Shown here: one piece after another, positions 17,301-26,386 of the stretch
Numbering within the stretch: position 1 is the first letter of the stretch
How the letters are laid out: the number at the start of each line of letters is the position of its first letter
NCBI GenBank assembly: GCA_017405375.1
Contig: JAFRAO010000013.1
Span: 36,107-100,106 of the forward strand
Length of the DNA: 64,000 nt
DNA from: a bacterium
GTDB taxonomy: Bacteria; Cyanobacteriota; Vampirovibrionia; Gastranaerophilales; Gastranaerophilaceae
Direction: 5' to 3'
Program-made: the position numbers and the translations under genes
The notes under the pieces: model-generated
The model's input: only the letters and a program-made list of their open reading frames with translations
Databases searched by the model: none
What the model was told of the DNA's origin: nothing

Positions 17301-19220
17301 TTGGGTTTAGGTTTGAATATTTTGAATATTTTAAAATACTTAAATAAAATATTATTTTCGATATTGTTGTTTGCAATGTGTGCAACAAGTGCTTTGGCGA
17401 TTGAGAATTCAAATACCGAATCGGGCGATGCGGTTGATAATGCATATATAAAAAGTATTGAAATTAGCGGCAATAGTGTTATCAAGCCTGAAAATATACT
17501 TGAACAAATGCAATTACAAGCAGGTTCAAGATATGATAAAGATTTGCTGCAAACTGATTTAAAAAAGATTTACCAATTAGGCTATTTTACGGAAAAACTA
17601 AAAGCTGTCCCTGTTGTAAATAATGATAAGACAATTACTTTAAAAATTGTTATTGAAGAAAATATGCCTATAACAGATTTTACTATAGAAGGTAATACAG
17701 TAGTTTCAACCGAAGAAATTTTAGCATATTTATTACCGCTCAGAGGTAAACCCCAAAATGTTTTGCAATTAAATCAAGCTATTGAAGATATTCAAAATTA
17801 TTATGTAAGCAAAGGTTATATACTTGCAAGAGTCAGTGAACTTGACGATGACCCTGACGGCGTTATAAATTTAAAAATGGCAGAAGGTGTAATCAATAAA
17901 ATAAATATTGCGGGTAACGAAAAGACAAAAGATTATATAATTGCGCGTAACGTTCTTACTGAACCGGGGACTGTTTATAACGAAAACTTCCTAAAAGGTG
18001 ATTTGGTAAGATTATACGCAACGCAAGCATTCAAAGATGTAAATCGCGAGATTGAACCATCGGAAAATGACCCTGATAAATATGATGTAACAATCGAAGT
18101 AAAAGAACAAAGAACAGCAACAATATCTCTTGGTGGTGGTTTGGATTCCTCAACCGGATTTTTTGGTTCAGCAGGGATTGTTGATAATAACTTTAGAGGA
18201 AGAAACGAACGTATAGGTATTAATTTCCTTGCCGGTACCGGTGTTATTATGAGTGATTCGTCCGTTTTGAACAGAGCAAATTTACAAGCAGAATTAAGTT
18301 TCTTTGAACCATATTTCTTGAATGCTGATAATTCATTGAGCGCAAAACTTTTCTATAGAGATTTTGGTAGTTATCAAATTCCTTTAGCTATGGAACAACG
18401 TTTTGGCGGTGAAATTGGAGTTGCACATAGAGTAAAAGCTAATCAAAATTTGACAAGTTCATTTACTGTAGGTATGGAACATATTAGCGTAACAGAAGGT
18501 GATTGGAGAAATTTACAAGCGAAAGCACTTTCAAGGGGTGTTCCTGTTGCAGGAATTCCTGTAATACAAATGCTTCGTAATGATCAATTAACAAAGGGTA
18601 CATTCTTTGAATTTACTCCCGGACTTGTATATGATACAAGAGACAGTTCTGTTAATGCGAGAAATGGTATGTTAGCAAGTTTAAAATTTGCAGAAAATGT
18701 TAGTTTAAACGGATTTGACCAAACACACGGAAAACTTACCGGTTCAATAAAAAAATATTTCCCTGTAATGTCCAAGTCAGCATTTACGTTATCTGCTAAA
18801 GCCGGCGGTATAGTTCATGGCAACAATACCCCTGAGGTAATGCAATTCAGATTAGGCGGACCATACACAGTAAGAGGTTTCAAAATGGGAACCATCGGTA
18901 CGGGTAATGCTTTTGTAATGGGTTCTGCCGAATTGACAACACCTGTATTTTTCTTAGACAGAATCAAAAAAGTACCGTTCTTTGATAATTTAAGATTGTC
19001 ATTCTTTGTTGACGCAGGTAAATTGTTTGAAACAGATAACCTTACAAACTGGTTATATGAAAGACCAACGCAAGCTATTTCAGCCGGTGTAGGATTGAAA
19101 GTGTTTGTTCCGGGTATGGGACCATTATCAATTGATTATGGTATTCCTCTTACTTCTCCGGGAAGAGAAAACTCTCGTAAGGGATACTTTACATTTGGTG
19201 TTGGCGATTTGATGTATTAA
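17301..19220 (+). CDS. bamA: Omp85/BamA-family outer membrane protein
   Basis: This 639-residue protein has an N-terminal signal peptide (hydrophobic core about residues 16-33, ending S-A-L-A), three POTRA-like repeats (about residues 48-275, each with an I-x-G-N strand start) and a C-terminal 16-strand barrel with the lid-lock motif V-R-G-F in G-P-Y-T-V-R-G-F. It inserts beta-barrel proteins or translocates substrates at the outer membrane. Three POTRA domains fit cyanobacterial Omp85 better than the five of E. coli BamA. The start is uncertain: TTG 17301 has GGAAG only 2 bp away, and TTG 17313 is an alternative. ompH follows 18 bp downstream. Confidence 0.85.
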   Translation: MGLGLNILNILKYLNKILFSILLFAMCATSALAIENSNTESGDAVDNAYIKSIEISGNSVIKPENILEQMQLQAGSRYDKDLLQTDLKKIYQLGYFTEKLKAVPVVNNDKTITLKIVIEENMPITDFTIEGNTVVSTEEILAYLLPLRGKPQNVLQLNQAIEDIQNYYVSKGYILARVSELDDDPDGVINLKMAEGVINKINIAGNEKTKDYIIARNVLTEPGTVYNENFLKGDLVRLYATQAFKDVNREIEPSENDPDKYDVTIEVKEQRTATISLGGGLDSSTGFFGSAGIVDNNFRGRNERIGINFLAGTGVIMSDSSVLNRANLQAELSFFEPYFLNADNSLSAKLFYRDFGSYQIPLAMEQRFGGEIGVAHRVKANQNLTSSFTVGMEHISVTEGDWRNLQAKALSRGVPVAGIPVIQMLRNDQLTKGTFFEFTPGLVYDTRDSSVNARNGMLASLKFAENVSLNGFDQTHGKLTGSIKKYFPVMSKSAFTLSAKAGGIVHGNNTPEVMQFRLGGPYTVRGFKMGTIGTGNAFVMGSAELTTPVFFLDRIKKVPFFDNLRLSFFVDAGKLFETDNLTNWLYERPTQAISAGVGLKVFVPGMGPLSIDYGIPLTSPGRENSRKGYFTFGVGDLMY

Positions 19221-19238
19221 TTATAAAAGGAGAAAGAT

Positions 19239-19694
19239 ATGAAAAATTTAAGAAATATCACATTCGCAATATTATTTGCATTAATAATTGGGTTGAATAC
19301 TAAAGTTTTTGCAGGCGGTGTAGGTTTTATTAATTATAAAAAAGTACAAGACAATTATTCATATGCGCAAACTGTATCAAAAGAATTAGATAATAAGAGT
19401 TTAGAACTTCAACAATATTTGGTTGATAAAGAAAAACAATTTAAATCACTTGATACACCGTTAAAAAAGAAAAATTTTGAAGATAAAACAAAAAAAGAAT
19501 TCGAGGCTAAACAATCAGCTTTTATAAATTACAAGCTAAAGAAAGAAGAAGAAGTATTTAACAAGATACAAGATGCTGCAACACAAGTTCTTGTTGAACA
19601 GAAACTTGATGCGATAGTTGATTACAGAACAGTTTTTGTTGGCGGTGTTGATGTAACTGATTTGGTTATAGCAAAATTAAAAAGTGCAAAATAG
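19239..19694 (+). CDS. OmpH/Skp-family periplasmic chaperone
   Basis: This 151-residue protein has a signal peptide (M-K-N-L-R, hydrophobic core, cleavage near K-V-F-A-G-G), the G-F-I-N-Y-K-K-V start typical of OmpH/Skp, and a long charged helical region (about residues 45-115) that in Skp forms the coiled-coil tentacles. It likely holds unfolded outer membrane proteins on the way to the Omp85 protein encoded just upstream. ATG 19239 follows AAAAGGAGAAAGAT. Confidence 0.85.
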   Translation: MKNLRNITFAILFALIIGLNTKVFAGGVGFINYKKVQDNYSYAQTVSKELDNKSLELQQYLVDKEKQFKSLDTPLKKKNFEDKTKKEFEAKQSAFINYKLKKEEEVFNKIQDAATQVLVEQKLDAIVDYRTVFVGGVDVTDLVIAKLKSAK

Positions 19695-19721
19695 CAATAA
19701 TTTATAAAAGGTGAAGTGAGC

Positions 19722-21185
19722 ATGCTCAATAAGAATTCAAAATTACAATATATTATAAAATCTGTTCCAAGCGACAGCACGTTACCATTGCAGAATTTGC
19801 TAAATGAGATGGCTGCAGACGGGTGGGATTTGTATAGTATGAGTGAAGTTGAATCAGATGACGGATTCAAGTATAACTGTATATTTGTAAAGGAATTTAC
19901 ACAAGAGAATTCATTTGAAGATGTAATAAATATTTCCGCATTTAAAAGTCAAATGGAAAAGATGCTTTCGGCAAAACTAACTCCATACGAAACTTGTAGG
20001 GATATACAATCAAAAATAAGAGAGCAAAAAAATAAAATAGCGAAAGTAAAAACACAATTAGAAAAAGAAGATGCCGGCTCATCACAAAGAAAGTTATTAA
20101 ATGATAAAATGTCAGCAGGATTGAAAGAATTAGAGAATTTGCAACAGGATTTAATTCGTGCAATTTCACCTGATGCGATGTTTTCATCATTACAGTTGGA
20201 AAAATTTTCAATAAGATTAAACGAGCAAATTTTGGATTTTGTATCGCCGGATAATGAAAGTGATTTATTAAGCGAAACAGTAAAGAGCAGACAAAAGTTA
20301 GCAGATGATTTGGGTTACATCATACCGAAGATAGTGTTTAAAGATGATGATTTACTTGCCCCATACGAATATTCAATAAATGTGAGGGGATTGAGTGTTT
20401 TAAATTCGTTTGTGTATCCGAAACATTTAATGTATTTTCAAGATGTTGTGAATTTCAAAGGTAAAAAGAAAGATTGTTATACAGGCATTGATGTAATAAC
20501 AGGTAAAAAAATTGTTTGGTTACCTGAAGAAACAGCTAAAGATTATTGGGAAAAGGGCATGACTCCTTCTGAATATATAGCCCGTTCGCTCGAATTTGTA
20601 GCGATTAAATATGTGGAAGAGTTGTTAGATTATGAAGATATAAACAAATATATAAATATAGTATCAGAGCAAAATCCATATTTAGTGGATAATATTATCC
20701 CTGATTTTATGTCAATCGCAGAATTACGCTATATATTGGTTAATTTGATAAGAGAGCAAGTATCAATAAAGGACATAGTTTATATATTTGAAAAAATAAA
20801 TGATTTTTCTGATGAAGCATGCAAAGAAGCATTGTTGGATAAGATAAGATTTTCATTATCAAGATATATTTGCAGTCGTTATGCGAATATGGAAGGTACA
20901 ATTCAATGTCTTGAAATGACGGAAAAAACAATAAATGAAATATTTGATGAAAACGAAGATACAAACAGTATAGTAAAAGTTGACGGCGACAAAGTTGAAA
21001 AGATGGCGTTAAAACTTTTAAGATTTGCAAAAGATAACAATTTAGATAATATAGTTTTGGCGGTACCTATCGAAGTTCGACATATGGTATATATTATTTT
21101 ATCTCAATATATAAATACTTTAACAGTTTTGGCACAAGAAGAGATAACAAGTTTTTATAATTTCGAAGTTATAGGCGAAGTGTAA
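19722..21185 (+). CDS. Soluble protein with a complete FlhA/SctV cytoplasmic domain
   Basis: This protein of about 487 residues has three parts. Residues 1-60 resemble a DUF4177-like domain (L-L-N-E-M-A-A-D-G-W-D-L-Y-S). Residues about 85-150 are a charged coiled coil. Residues about 185-487 match the cytoplasmic domain of the flagellar/type III export gate protein FlhA in order: R-Q-K-L-A-D-D-L-G-Y-I-I-P-K-I; Y-S-I-N-V-R-G; I-V-W-L-P-E; Y-V-E-E-L-L-D-Y-E-D; L-V-D-N-I-I-P; A-E-L-R-Y-I-L-V-N-L; Q-V-S-I-K-D-I-V-Y-I-F-E. The FlhA transmembrane half is absent. ATG 19722 is preferred over GTG 19716 because AAAAGGTGA lies 8 bp upstream. It follows ompH by 27 bp. Role unknown. Confidence 0.8.
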   Translation: MLNKNSKLQYIIKSVPSDSTLPLQNLLNEMAADGWDLYSMSEVESDDGFKYNCIFVKEFTQENSFEDVINISAFKSQMEKMLSAKLTPYETCRDIQSKIREQKNKIAKVKTQLEKEDAGSSQRKLLNDKMSAGLKELENLQQDLIRAISPDAMFSSLQLEKFSIRLNEQILDFVSPDNESDLLSETVKSRQKLADDLGYIIPKIVFKDDDLLAPYEYSINVRGLSVLNSFVYPKHLMYFQDVVNFKGKKKDCYTGIDVITGKKIVWLPEETAKDYWEKGMTPSEYIARSLEFVAIKYVEELLDYEDINKYINIVSEQNPYLVDNIIPDFMSIAELRYILVNLIREQVSIKDIVYIFEKINDFSDEACKEALLDKIRFSLSRYICSRYANMEGTIQCLEMTEKTINEIFDENEDTNSIVKVDGDKVEKMALKLLRFAKDNNLDNIVLAVPIEVRHMVYIILSQYINTLTVLAQEEITSFYNFEVIGEV

Positions 21186-21368
21186 AAATTATTAAGTAAA
21201 TAATCAAATATTAATATTTGTTAAAATTCGTAATAAATTTTTACAAAGTGCTGAAAACCCACGCAGTGGCTATTTTTTTTCAATAAATTTAATTTCATTC
21301 ATAATGACAATTCTTTTCATATATTTGTTTTTAATTAATTGTAACATTATAGGATAGGAATGTAGCAA

Positions 21369-21473
21369 ATGGAAGAAATTTTGAATGCTAAAGTTAGCAA
21401 ATTACCCCAAAAACAAGTGAATGCCGTGGGTCAAGATAAAAAAGATGTATCGCAAACACAGCAGAATGTGTGA
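21369..21473 (+). CDS. 34-codon ORF, probable detached 5' end of the UbiB-like gene
   Basis: ATG 21369 has a good ribosome-binding site (TAGGA, 9 bp upstream) and reads a Lys/Gln/Val-rich peptide ending T-Q-Q-N-V, stopping at TGA 21471-21473. The next frame continues V-T-Q-Q-V-K-E-V from GTG 21470, which has no Shine-Dalgarno. Removing one TG from GTGTGACA would join the two frames smoothly. It is therefore probably the true N-terminus of the next gene, split by a 2-bp slippage, or a coupled leader peptide. Confidence 0.55.
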   Translation: MEEILNAKVSKLPQKQVNAVGQDKKDVSQTQQNV

Positions 21474-24400
21474 CACAGCAAGTTAAAGAAGTCGCTCCGA
21501 ATAAACAGTTAATTAAATCTCCCCTAAAGGACGAATTTATAAGAGAGCATAAGAAAAATGGTCTTGTTGAAAGATTATATAATGCTTTAAAAAATTTAAC
21601 CGGCTTAGGGTTAGGTTCTAAAAAGGTCGAGAAAATAATTGCTGACGCTGAAAATGGTAAAGTTGACCAAGAAGATGCAAAAGATGCAATAAAGAAATAT
21701 AGAAATTCGCAGACAAATGCAGAGCAGGTTGCACTTGACGGAGTGTCAATTGCAACAGCTTTAAGTATATTTTTAAAGAACAAAAAAGATGTTGCATATA
21801 ATGGTGCTACGGAATATTTACAAAAAACAAAAAATGTTAAAGTAGATAAAGGATCTCCTTTAACTAAAGCTTTTAATAAATTTGCAAATCCTTTTGAAGA
21901 ACTAACAAAAAAGTTTAAGTCAAGTATTGGACTTACTGCTGAAATGTTTAAAAATCCTAAACGGTTTGCTCTTGCAACAGCGCTTTATGCATTACCATTT
22001 GCAGCCATATCAAAAATGGTATTTGGCTGGGTTAATAGTATTGGCTCCACAGAATTTTCTGTATCTAAAAAAGATTTTAACGGAGCAAAAAAAGGCAAAG
22101 ATTTACGAGATTATAATGCTGCCGTAAAAGATAAAAGTAAAGATCGTGCAGCAGCTACTTTCAAAAATTTATTTTCCGGTGCAATTAATGGACTTACAGC
22201 ACCATTGGTTGGACTATGCGGCGGATTGGTTGGTGTTCCATTGTATTTTATCGTAAACAGTTTAAACAGATTTTTTATAAGTAATCGCCATGTCGAAAGT
22301 GAAGACAGAACTTTTGAAACATACATCCAAAATTTAAAAGATAACAAGGTTTTAAACGGTGCTCTAGCATTGGGTATTGGGCTTCCTGTTTTGCTAAAAA
22401 CTCATAATCTTAATCAATTTCACAAATTAGAGTTAGAAGCTACTAAATTAGTTGATGGACAAACTTATATAAGAGAACGTATGTCTGAATCTACTGTTTG
22501 TGAAATAGATAAGTTGTTATTTGAAAACAATTCATCAATTTCAAAAATAAATGGAATAGCGAAAATGGATGAAAATGACTGGCGTTTAGAAGAGACCATA
22601 AAAAAATTAACGAGTTATGTCGAAAAACAAGCCAATGGTGAAAGTTTATTTGCTAATGAAGTGGAAGAACTTGCAAAAAATAAAGAACTTGTAAATATTA
22701 TCCGAAAAAGCCAAGAAAGAGGAATTTCCATAAGAGAAGCTGCAGCACAAGAATTAATTGATACAAATTTCTTTGCAGCAAAATTTAAACAAATATCTAA
22801 TGATGGTTCTGTTCTTGCAAGAGTCTTGAGAGAAGATTGTCCAGCAACAAGAAATCTTGAAGAAGCACAAGCATACGTTGACAAGGCATTTGGCAAAGGT
22901 AAATATGTACTAAATCAAGAAGGTAAATATTGCTTAGGTGTAGGTACAGTTGCAGAAACATATTTTGCACAAAATGCTGAAGGTCAAGATGTTTGTATAA
23001 AAGTTCTTAAAAAAGGTATAAATCTTGATAAAATCAGAGCAGATAAAGATGCTGTTATTGAGATGATTAAACAAGCTCAAAAAAATCCTACAACAGGAAA
23101 AGCATATACACAAGCTGAAAAAACTACTTTAATACAAAATATTGAAGATTTGGCAAAAAGCGCAGAAAAAGAATTAGATTTGAATTTGGAAATGGAATCT
23201 GCAAAAAAATTAGCAAATTATACGCAATCAGCAAATGTAGTAAAAGGAATAGAATTAAGCAATGATAAAACAGCTTATGTTATGGAAAGAGCGCGTGGAA
23301 TAAGTCTTGAATCATTAATGACATTGCATGAAGCACGTGCGATGAAAGAGGTTTTAGAAAAATCATTATCCAATGAAAATAGTGAAATCAATAATATATT
23401 TGAATATTTGACAAGACGTCTTGATTCATTGAAAATAAATAATGCACAAAAAGTTCTTAACGGTGCAATAGAAGAAGGCTCACGTGTTCAATCAATATTA
23501 AATGAATGTGCAGATGTAACTGAATGGCATGGAAGAAGATATGTCAATCATTTTGATAGGGAAAAAGCTCTTGAAAAAATTAATGAACTTATCGAGCGTG
23601 TTGAATCAAAAACTCCTACTTATGGTAATATTGTACTTGGTCCGGCTGATATGAAAAATCTAATAGATGAATATCAAAAAGTATTGATTGAACAATATCA
23701 AAAAATACTAAAAGACGGAAAAGTAGTTCACGGTGATATTCACCCCGGTAACGTATTTGTAGATATAGATGCATTAAGAGCAATGCCTAAACAAAGTAAT
23801 TTAGAACAAACCGGCGGATTGTTTGATAGATTTAAAAAGCCAAATACAGATAGAACAAGCCATAAAGTGTTTACACTGATTGATACAGGTAATGTAATTG
23901 AAATGAATCAAGAATTATCAATGGCATTGCTAAAATTAACATCCTATGTAGATAATGGTAACTATAAAGAAATAGCTAAATATGTAATGCAAGGCGTAGA
24001 AGGAGAAGCTCTTGGCGGACGTACAAAAGAAGCTGCAACAAAAATAGTGGAAGAGGAATTGAAAAGATATTTTACAAGTCCTGATAAGCCTTTAGAAGTT
24101 ATGACAACCGGAAGTGTAATTGAATTATCTTATAATATTATGAAAAAGAACGGTATTATACCAAATGATATTCAATTAACCTTGAATAAAGCAATTCAAT
24201 CAGCAAGTAATTCTTATAATGCACTTACAAGTGGCTTATATAAAAGCAGAACCACAAATGTCAACTTATTGGGCGGAAATCAAGAAGCTGTACAAGATTT
24301 ATCACATATTTTTGATACAAAAAGATTTTTGGAACGAGCACAAGAAAAAGAAAATTTAGCTAATTTATCTGTAGAAGACAGAAGAAAATTAAGAAGTTCC

Positions 24401-24475
24401 GAAGGTAATTTAAGACCAAATCAATTAGAATACCATATATTTAAGCTTAAACAAGGCTTGACAAAAGATGCATAA
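21470..24475 (+). CDS. UbiB/ABC1-like atypical kinase with large N-terminal membrane region
   Basis: This 1001-residue protein has three hydrophobic stretches in residues about 160-310, a helical linker, then an ABC1/UbiB-type kinase-like domain: G-V-G-T-V-A-E-T-Y-F as a modified nucleotide loop, C-I-K-V-L-K-K near residue 510, V-H-G-D-I-H-P-G-N near residues 752-760, and L-I-D-T-G-N near 803, where DTG replaces the DFG. UbiB proteins act in ubiquinone synthesis or lipid homeostasis, but no quinone genes are nearby and the length is twice the norm. GTG 21470 is a poor start; see the upstream ORF. Function uncertain. Confidence 0.7.
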   Translation: MTQQVKEVAPNKQLIKSPLKDEFIREHKKNGLVERLYNALKNLTGLGLGSKKVEKIIADAENGKVDQEDAKDAIKKYRNSQTNAEQVALDGVSIATALSIFLKNKKDVAYNGATEYLQKTKNVKVDKGSPLTKAFNKFANPFEELTKKFKSSIGLTAEMFKNPKRFALATALYALPFAAISKMVFGWVNSIGSTEFSVSKKDFNGAKKGKDLRDYNAAVKDKSKDRAAATFKNLFSGAINGLTAPLVGLCGGLVGVPLYFIVNSLNRFFISNRHVESEDRTFETYIQNLKDNKVLNGALALGIGLPVLLKTHNLNQFHKLELEATKLVDGQTYIRERMSESTVCEIDKLLFENNSSISKINGIAKMDENDWRLEETIKKLTSYVEKQANGESLFANEVEELAKNKELVNIIRKSQERGISIREAAAQELIDTNFFAAKFKQISNDGSVLARVLREDCPATRNLEEAQAYVDKAFGKGKYVLNQEGKYCLGVGTVAETYFAQNAEGQDVCIKVLKKGINLDKIRADKDAVIEMIKQAQKNPTTGKAYTQAEKTTLIQNIEDLAKSAEKELDLNLEMESAKKLANYTQSANVVKGIELSNDKTAYVMERARGISLESLMTLHEARAMKEVLEKSLSNENSEINNIFEYLTRRLDSLKINNAQKVLNGAIEEGSRVQSILNECADVTEWHGRRYVNHFDREKALEKINELIERVESKTPTYGNIVLGPADMKNLIDEYQKVLIEQYQKILKDGKVVHGDIHPGNVFVDIDALRAMPKQSNLEQTGGLFDRFKKPNTDRTSHKVFTLIDTGNVIEMNQELSMALLKLTSYVDNGNYKEIAKYVMQGVEGEALGGRTKEAATKIVEEELKRYFTSPDKPLEVMTTGSVIELSYNIMKKNGIIPNDIQLTLNKAIQSASNSYNALTSGLYKSRTTNVNLLGGNQEAVQDLSHIFDTKRFLERAQEKENLANLSVEDRRKLRSSEGNLRPNQLEYHIFKLKQGLTKDA

Positions 24476-24541
24476 TCTATGCAAAAAAACCTGATAAAAA
24501 CAGATAAAAACCAGTTTAGATAACTAGAAATAAAAAGAAAG

Positions 24542-24655
24542 AAAATTATATGGAAGGCATCAAAAACTTTAACGAAATCACTAATAAAACTGCAAATAGC
24601 GAAAAGGCAGCTAACAACAAAGATAGTGTTGTTAAGCAAAATAATGATAAGAATG
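24542..24655 (+). repeat. Duplicated leader repeat, copy 1 (114 bp)
   Basis: This segment covers the ribosome-binding region, start codon and first 35 codons of the gene at 24550. It is repeated at 25077-25190 (offset 535 bp) with only two differences inside the coding part (24556 G/A and 24579 C/T). Similarity ends abruptly after GATAAGAATG. Confidence 0.9.
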
Positions 24656-25071
24656 CAGAGCTTGAAGAATTCAAAAAGGGACTTAAAGAAACAGCCCCGG
24701 AATTAGAAAAAACACCAAGCGCTGATACTGTAAGTTTTTTAGATGATAAAAAAGAAGTTAAAGAAAATCAAAAAACAGAAGAAGATGACGATGAAGACGA
24801 AGAAGATGATGAAAAAAAAGCAAGTACACTTAAAAAGTGTTTGGTAGGTCTTGCATCTTTATTGATACCGGGTTCAGGGCAAGCAATTAACGGACAATGG
24901 GGCAAGGCTGCAGGTTTTTTCTCTGCCTGTGCTGTGCCTACTATTTATTTTGTTAAAAAAATTATGAATTTTGAAAAGCCAAATCTGTTGTTGTGTAGGA
25001 TACCCATTTGGGTTAGCCGTATTTGGTCAGTAATAGATGCATTTAGAAATGCAAAAAGCAAGGATGCATAA
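24550..25071 (+). CDS. TM2-like membrane protein with acidic N-terminal region
   Basis: This 173-residue protein has a polar N-terminal half rich in Lys, Asn, Glu and Asp (an acidic stretch E-D-D-D-E-D-E-E-D-D-E near residue 80). The C-terminal membrane part has L-I-P-G-S-G-Q-A-I-N-G-Q-W-G-K-A, resembling the TM2 / PGxGqxxnGq motif, with two hydrophobic segments. Its first 35 residues are nearly identical to those of the next protein. Function unknown. The N-terminal half probably faces the cytoplasm. Confidence 0.65.
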   Translation: MEGIKNFNEITNKTANSEKAANNKDSVVKQNNDKNAELEEFKKGLKETAPELEKTPSADTVSFLDDKKEVKENQKTEEDDDEDEEDDEKKASTLKKCLVGLASLLIPGSGQAINGQWGKAAGFFSACAVPTIYFVKKIMNFEKPNLLLCRIPIWVSRIWSVIDAFRNAKSKDA

Positions 25072-25076
25072 CGGAA

Positions 25077-25190
25077 AAAATTATATGGAAAGCATCAAAA
25101 ACTTTAACGAAATTACTAATAAAACTGCAAATAGCGAAAAGGCAGCTAACAACAAAGATAGTGTTGTTAAGCAAAATAATGATAAGAATG
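25077..25190 (+). repeat. Duplicated leader repeat, copy 2 (114 bp)
   Basis: Second copy of the 24542-24655 segment, spanning the start of the gene at 25085. It sits just after the stop of the first gene, consistent with a tandem duplication in which the downstream parts differ completely. Confidence 0.9.
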
Positions 25191-26197
25191 AATTCAACAA
25201 GCAAGCACCTGCACAGCATGTTGACTTGAAACAGGCACCTGATACATTTGAATCAAGTGAAAATAAAAACGAAAAAAGTAGCAAAGGTTTGAAGATATTA
25301 GCTTTATGTGCAATTGGACTTACTGCGGTTGCAGGTGGAGCTTATGCCGCAAAAAAGGGTTGGCTCGGTGAAAATTTACAAAATAAATTTTATGATATTG
25401 CCGATTGGTTTAAAGCAAAATTTAAAAAAACTGAAGCACCAAAGCCATCGGAAGCATCGACTAAAACTTCTGCAGAAACCGGCACAAAACCTGCAAATAC
25501 TTCAACACCATCAGTAACACCGACTAAAGCTCCCGCTGAAACTGCCGCAGTAGCTAAAACAGAGGTTCCTGAAACTAAACCAACTGAAGCTAATGTAACG
25601 CCTACAAGCACTCCAAAACCGCAGGAAGCATCAAAACCATCAACACCCGCTAAGCCTACTGCCGAAATTCCTGCATCACAAAACAAAATAACATTCAAAG
25701 ATGCAAACGGTAATGAAATTGAAGGTATCATCAGAGATGGACAACACGCAAAAACTTCTGACGGTTCACCATTCACCGGTGTTTATGAAGAAGTTAATAA
25801 TTCCGGTGGAGTCTTTTCCATGTCTTATAAAGATGGAAAAAGATGTGAGTTAAAAATTAATGATCAAGTACGCGAAAGATATGGTGATGGCAAGCAATTT
25901 GCCGGTTGCTTCAAAGCAAGTGATGCTGAATTAACGACCAAATTTGATGATAATGGCAATATAAAAGAACAAATATTAAGCCTTTACAATGATAAAGGTG
26001 AATTGATTAAAGATGTACCGCTTAGTGAAATACCGTCAAATATCTTAGCAAATTTGAATATTCAAGATATTTTTAAAAATGGTGGCATAGGCTTACCAAA
26101 TATAAACTTAGGTAATAAGCCAAATAATAAAGATGATTTGGCAGAAGGGTTTGGGACGCTCTTTTTCGACTTATTAAGTAAGTTATCAGGTCAATAA
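25085..26197 (+). CDS. Single-pass membrane protein with Pro/Thr/Ala-rich linker
   Basis: The start is placed at ATG 25085 rather than the in-frame ATG 25037, because the duplicated leader begins there exactly as in the previous gene. The protein of about 370 residues has the shared 35-residue leader, a polar region, one transmembrane helix (about residues 53-73, I-L-A-L-C-A-I-G-L-T-A-V-A-G-G-A), a long linker rich in T, P, A, K and E (about 105-205), and a C-terminal domain with G-x-x-F-T-G-V-Y and Y-K-D-G-K-R blocks that recall MORN-type or secreted repeats. It probably exposes the C-terminal domain outside the inner membrane. No family recognised. Confidence 0.65.
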   Translation: MESIKNFNEITNKTANSEKAANNKDSVVKQNNDKNEFNKQAPAQHVDLKQAPDTFESSENKNEKSSKGLKILALCAIGLTAVAGGAYAAKKGWLGENLQNKFYDIADWFKAKFKKTEAPKPSEASTKTSAETGTKPANTSTPSVTPTKAPAETAAVAKTEVPETKPTEANVTPTSTPKPQEASKPSTPAKPTAEIPASQNKITFKDANGNEIEGIIRDGQHAKTSDGSPFTGVYEEVNNSGGVFSMSYKDGKRCELKINDQVRERYGDGKQFAGCFKASDAELTTKFDDNGNIKEQILSLYNDKGELIKDVPLSEIPSNILANLNIQDIFKNGGIGLPNINLGNKPNNKDDLAEGFGTLFFDLLSKLSGQ

Positions 26198-26223
26198 TAA
26201 CATTTTTATACGTTGATTTTTAG

Positions 26224-26258
26224 GTCGGTTTGCAATAAAAAGTCGCAAGCCGACTTTT
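26224..26258 (+). terminator. Rho-independent terminator
   Basis: GTCGGTTTGC pairs with GCAAGCCGAC (one G-T pair), 10-nt loop, then T5. It lies 27 bp after the stop of the gene at 25085 and probably ends the operon that begins with the UbiB-like gene. Confidence 0.85.
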
Positions 26259-26333
26259 TAAAATAACTCAAAATTATTTATATTATTATTTTTTAATTTT
26301 TTCTCCAAAAATATATTCCATGATTTTTTTTTC

Positions 26334-26342
26334 TGTTATAAT
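26334..26342 (+). promoter_or_regulatory. Extended -10 promoter of the TRL-like gene
   Basis: TGTTATAAT is a perfect extended -10 element. No good -35 is seen 16-18 bp upstream. It lies 45 bp before the start codon. A small GGGT...ACCC palindrome (about 26349-26365) falls in the transcribed leader. Confidence 0.55.
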
Positions 26343-26386
26343 AGATTTGGGTATAAGGTAAACCCGAGTATGAAAAGGAGAAAGAT

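Noticed and set aside
21240..21285. Terminator after the FlhA-C gene (T8 run at about 21272-21280)
   Set aside because: The sequence before the T run pairs only weakly (CTG/CAG plus G-T pairs), so a terminator cannot be supported.
24542..25190. Insertion sequence or transposon explaining the leader duplication
   Set aside because: No transposase, no terminal inverted repeats and no target-site duplication; the repeat starts at the ribosome-binding region and ends within the coding sequence.
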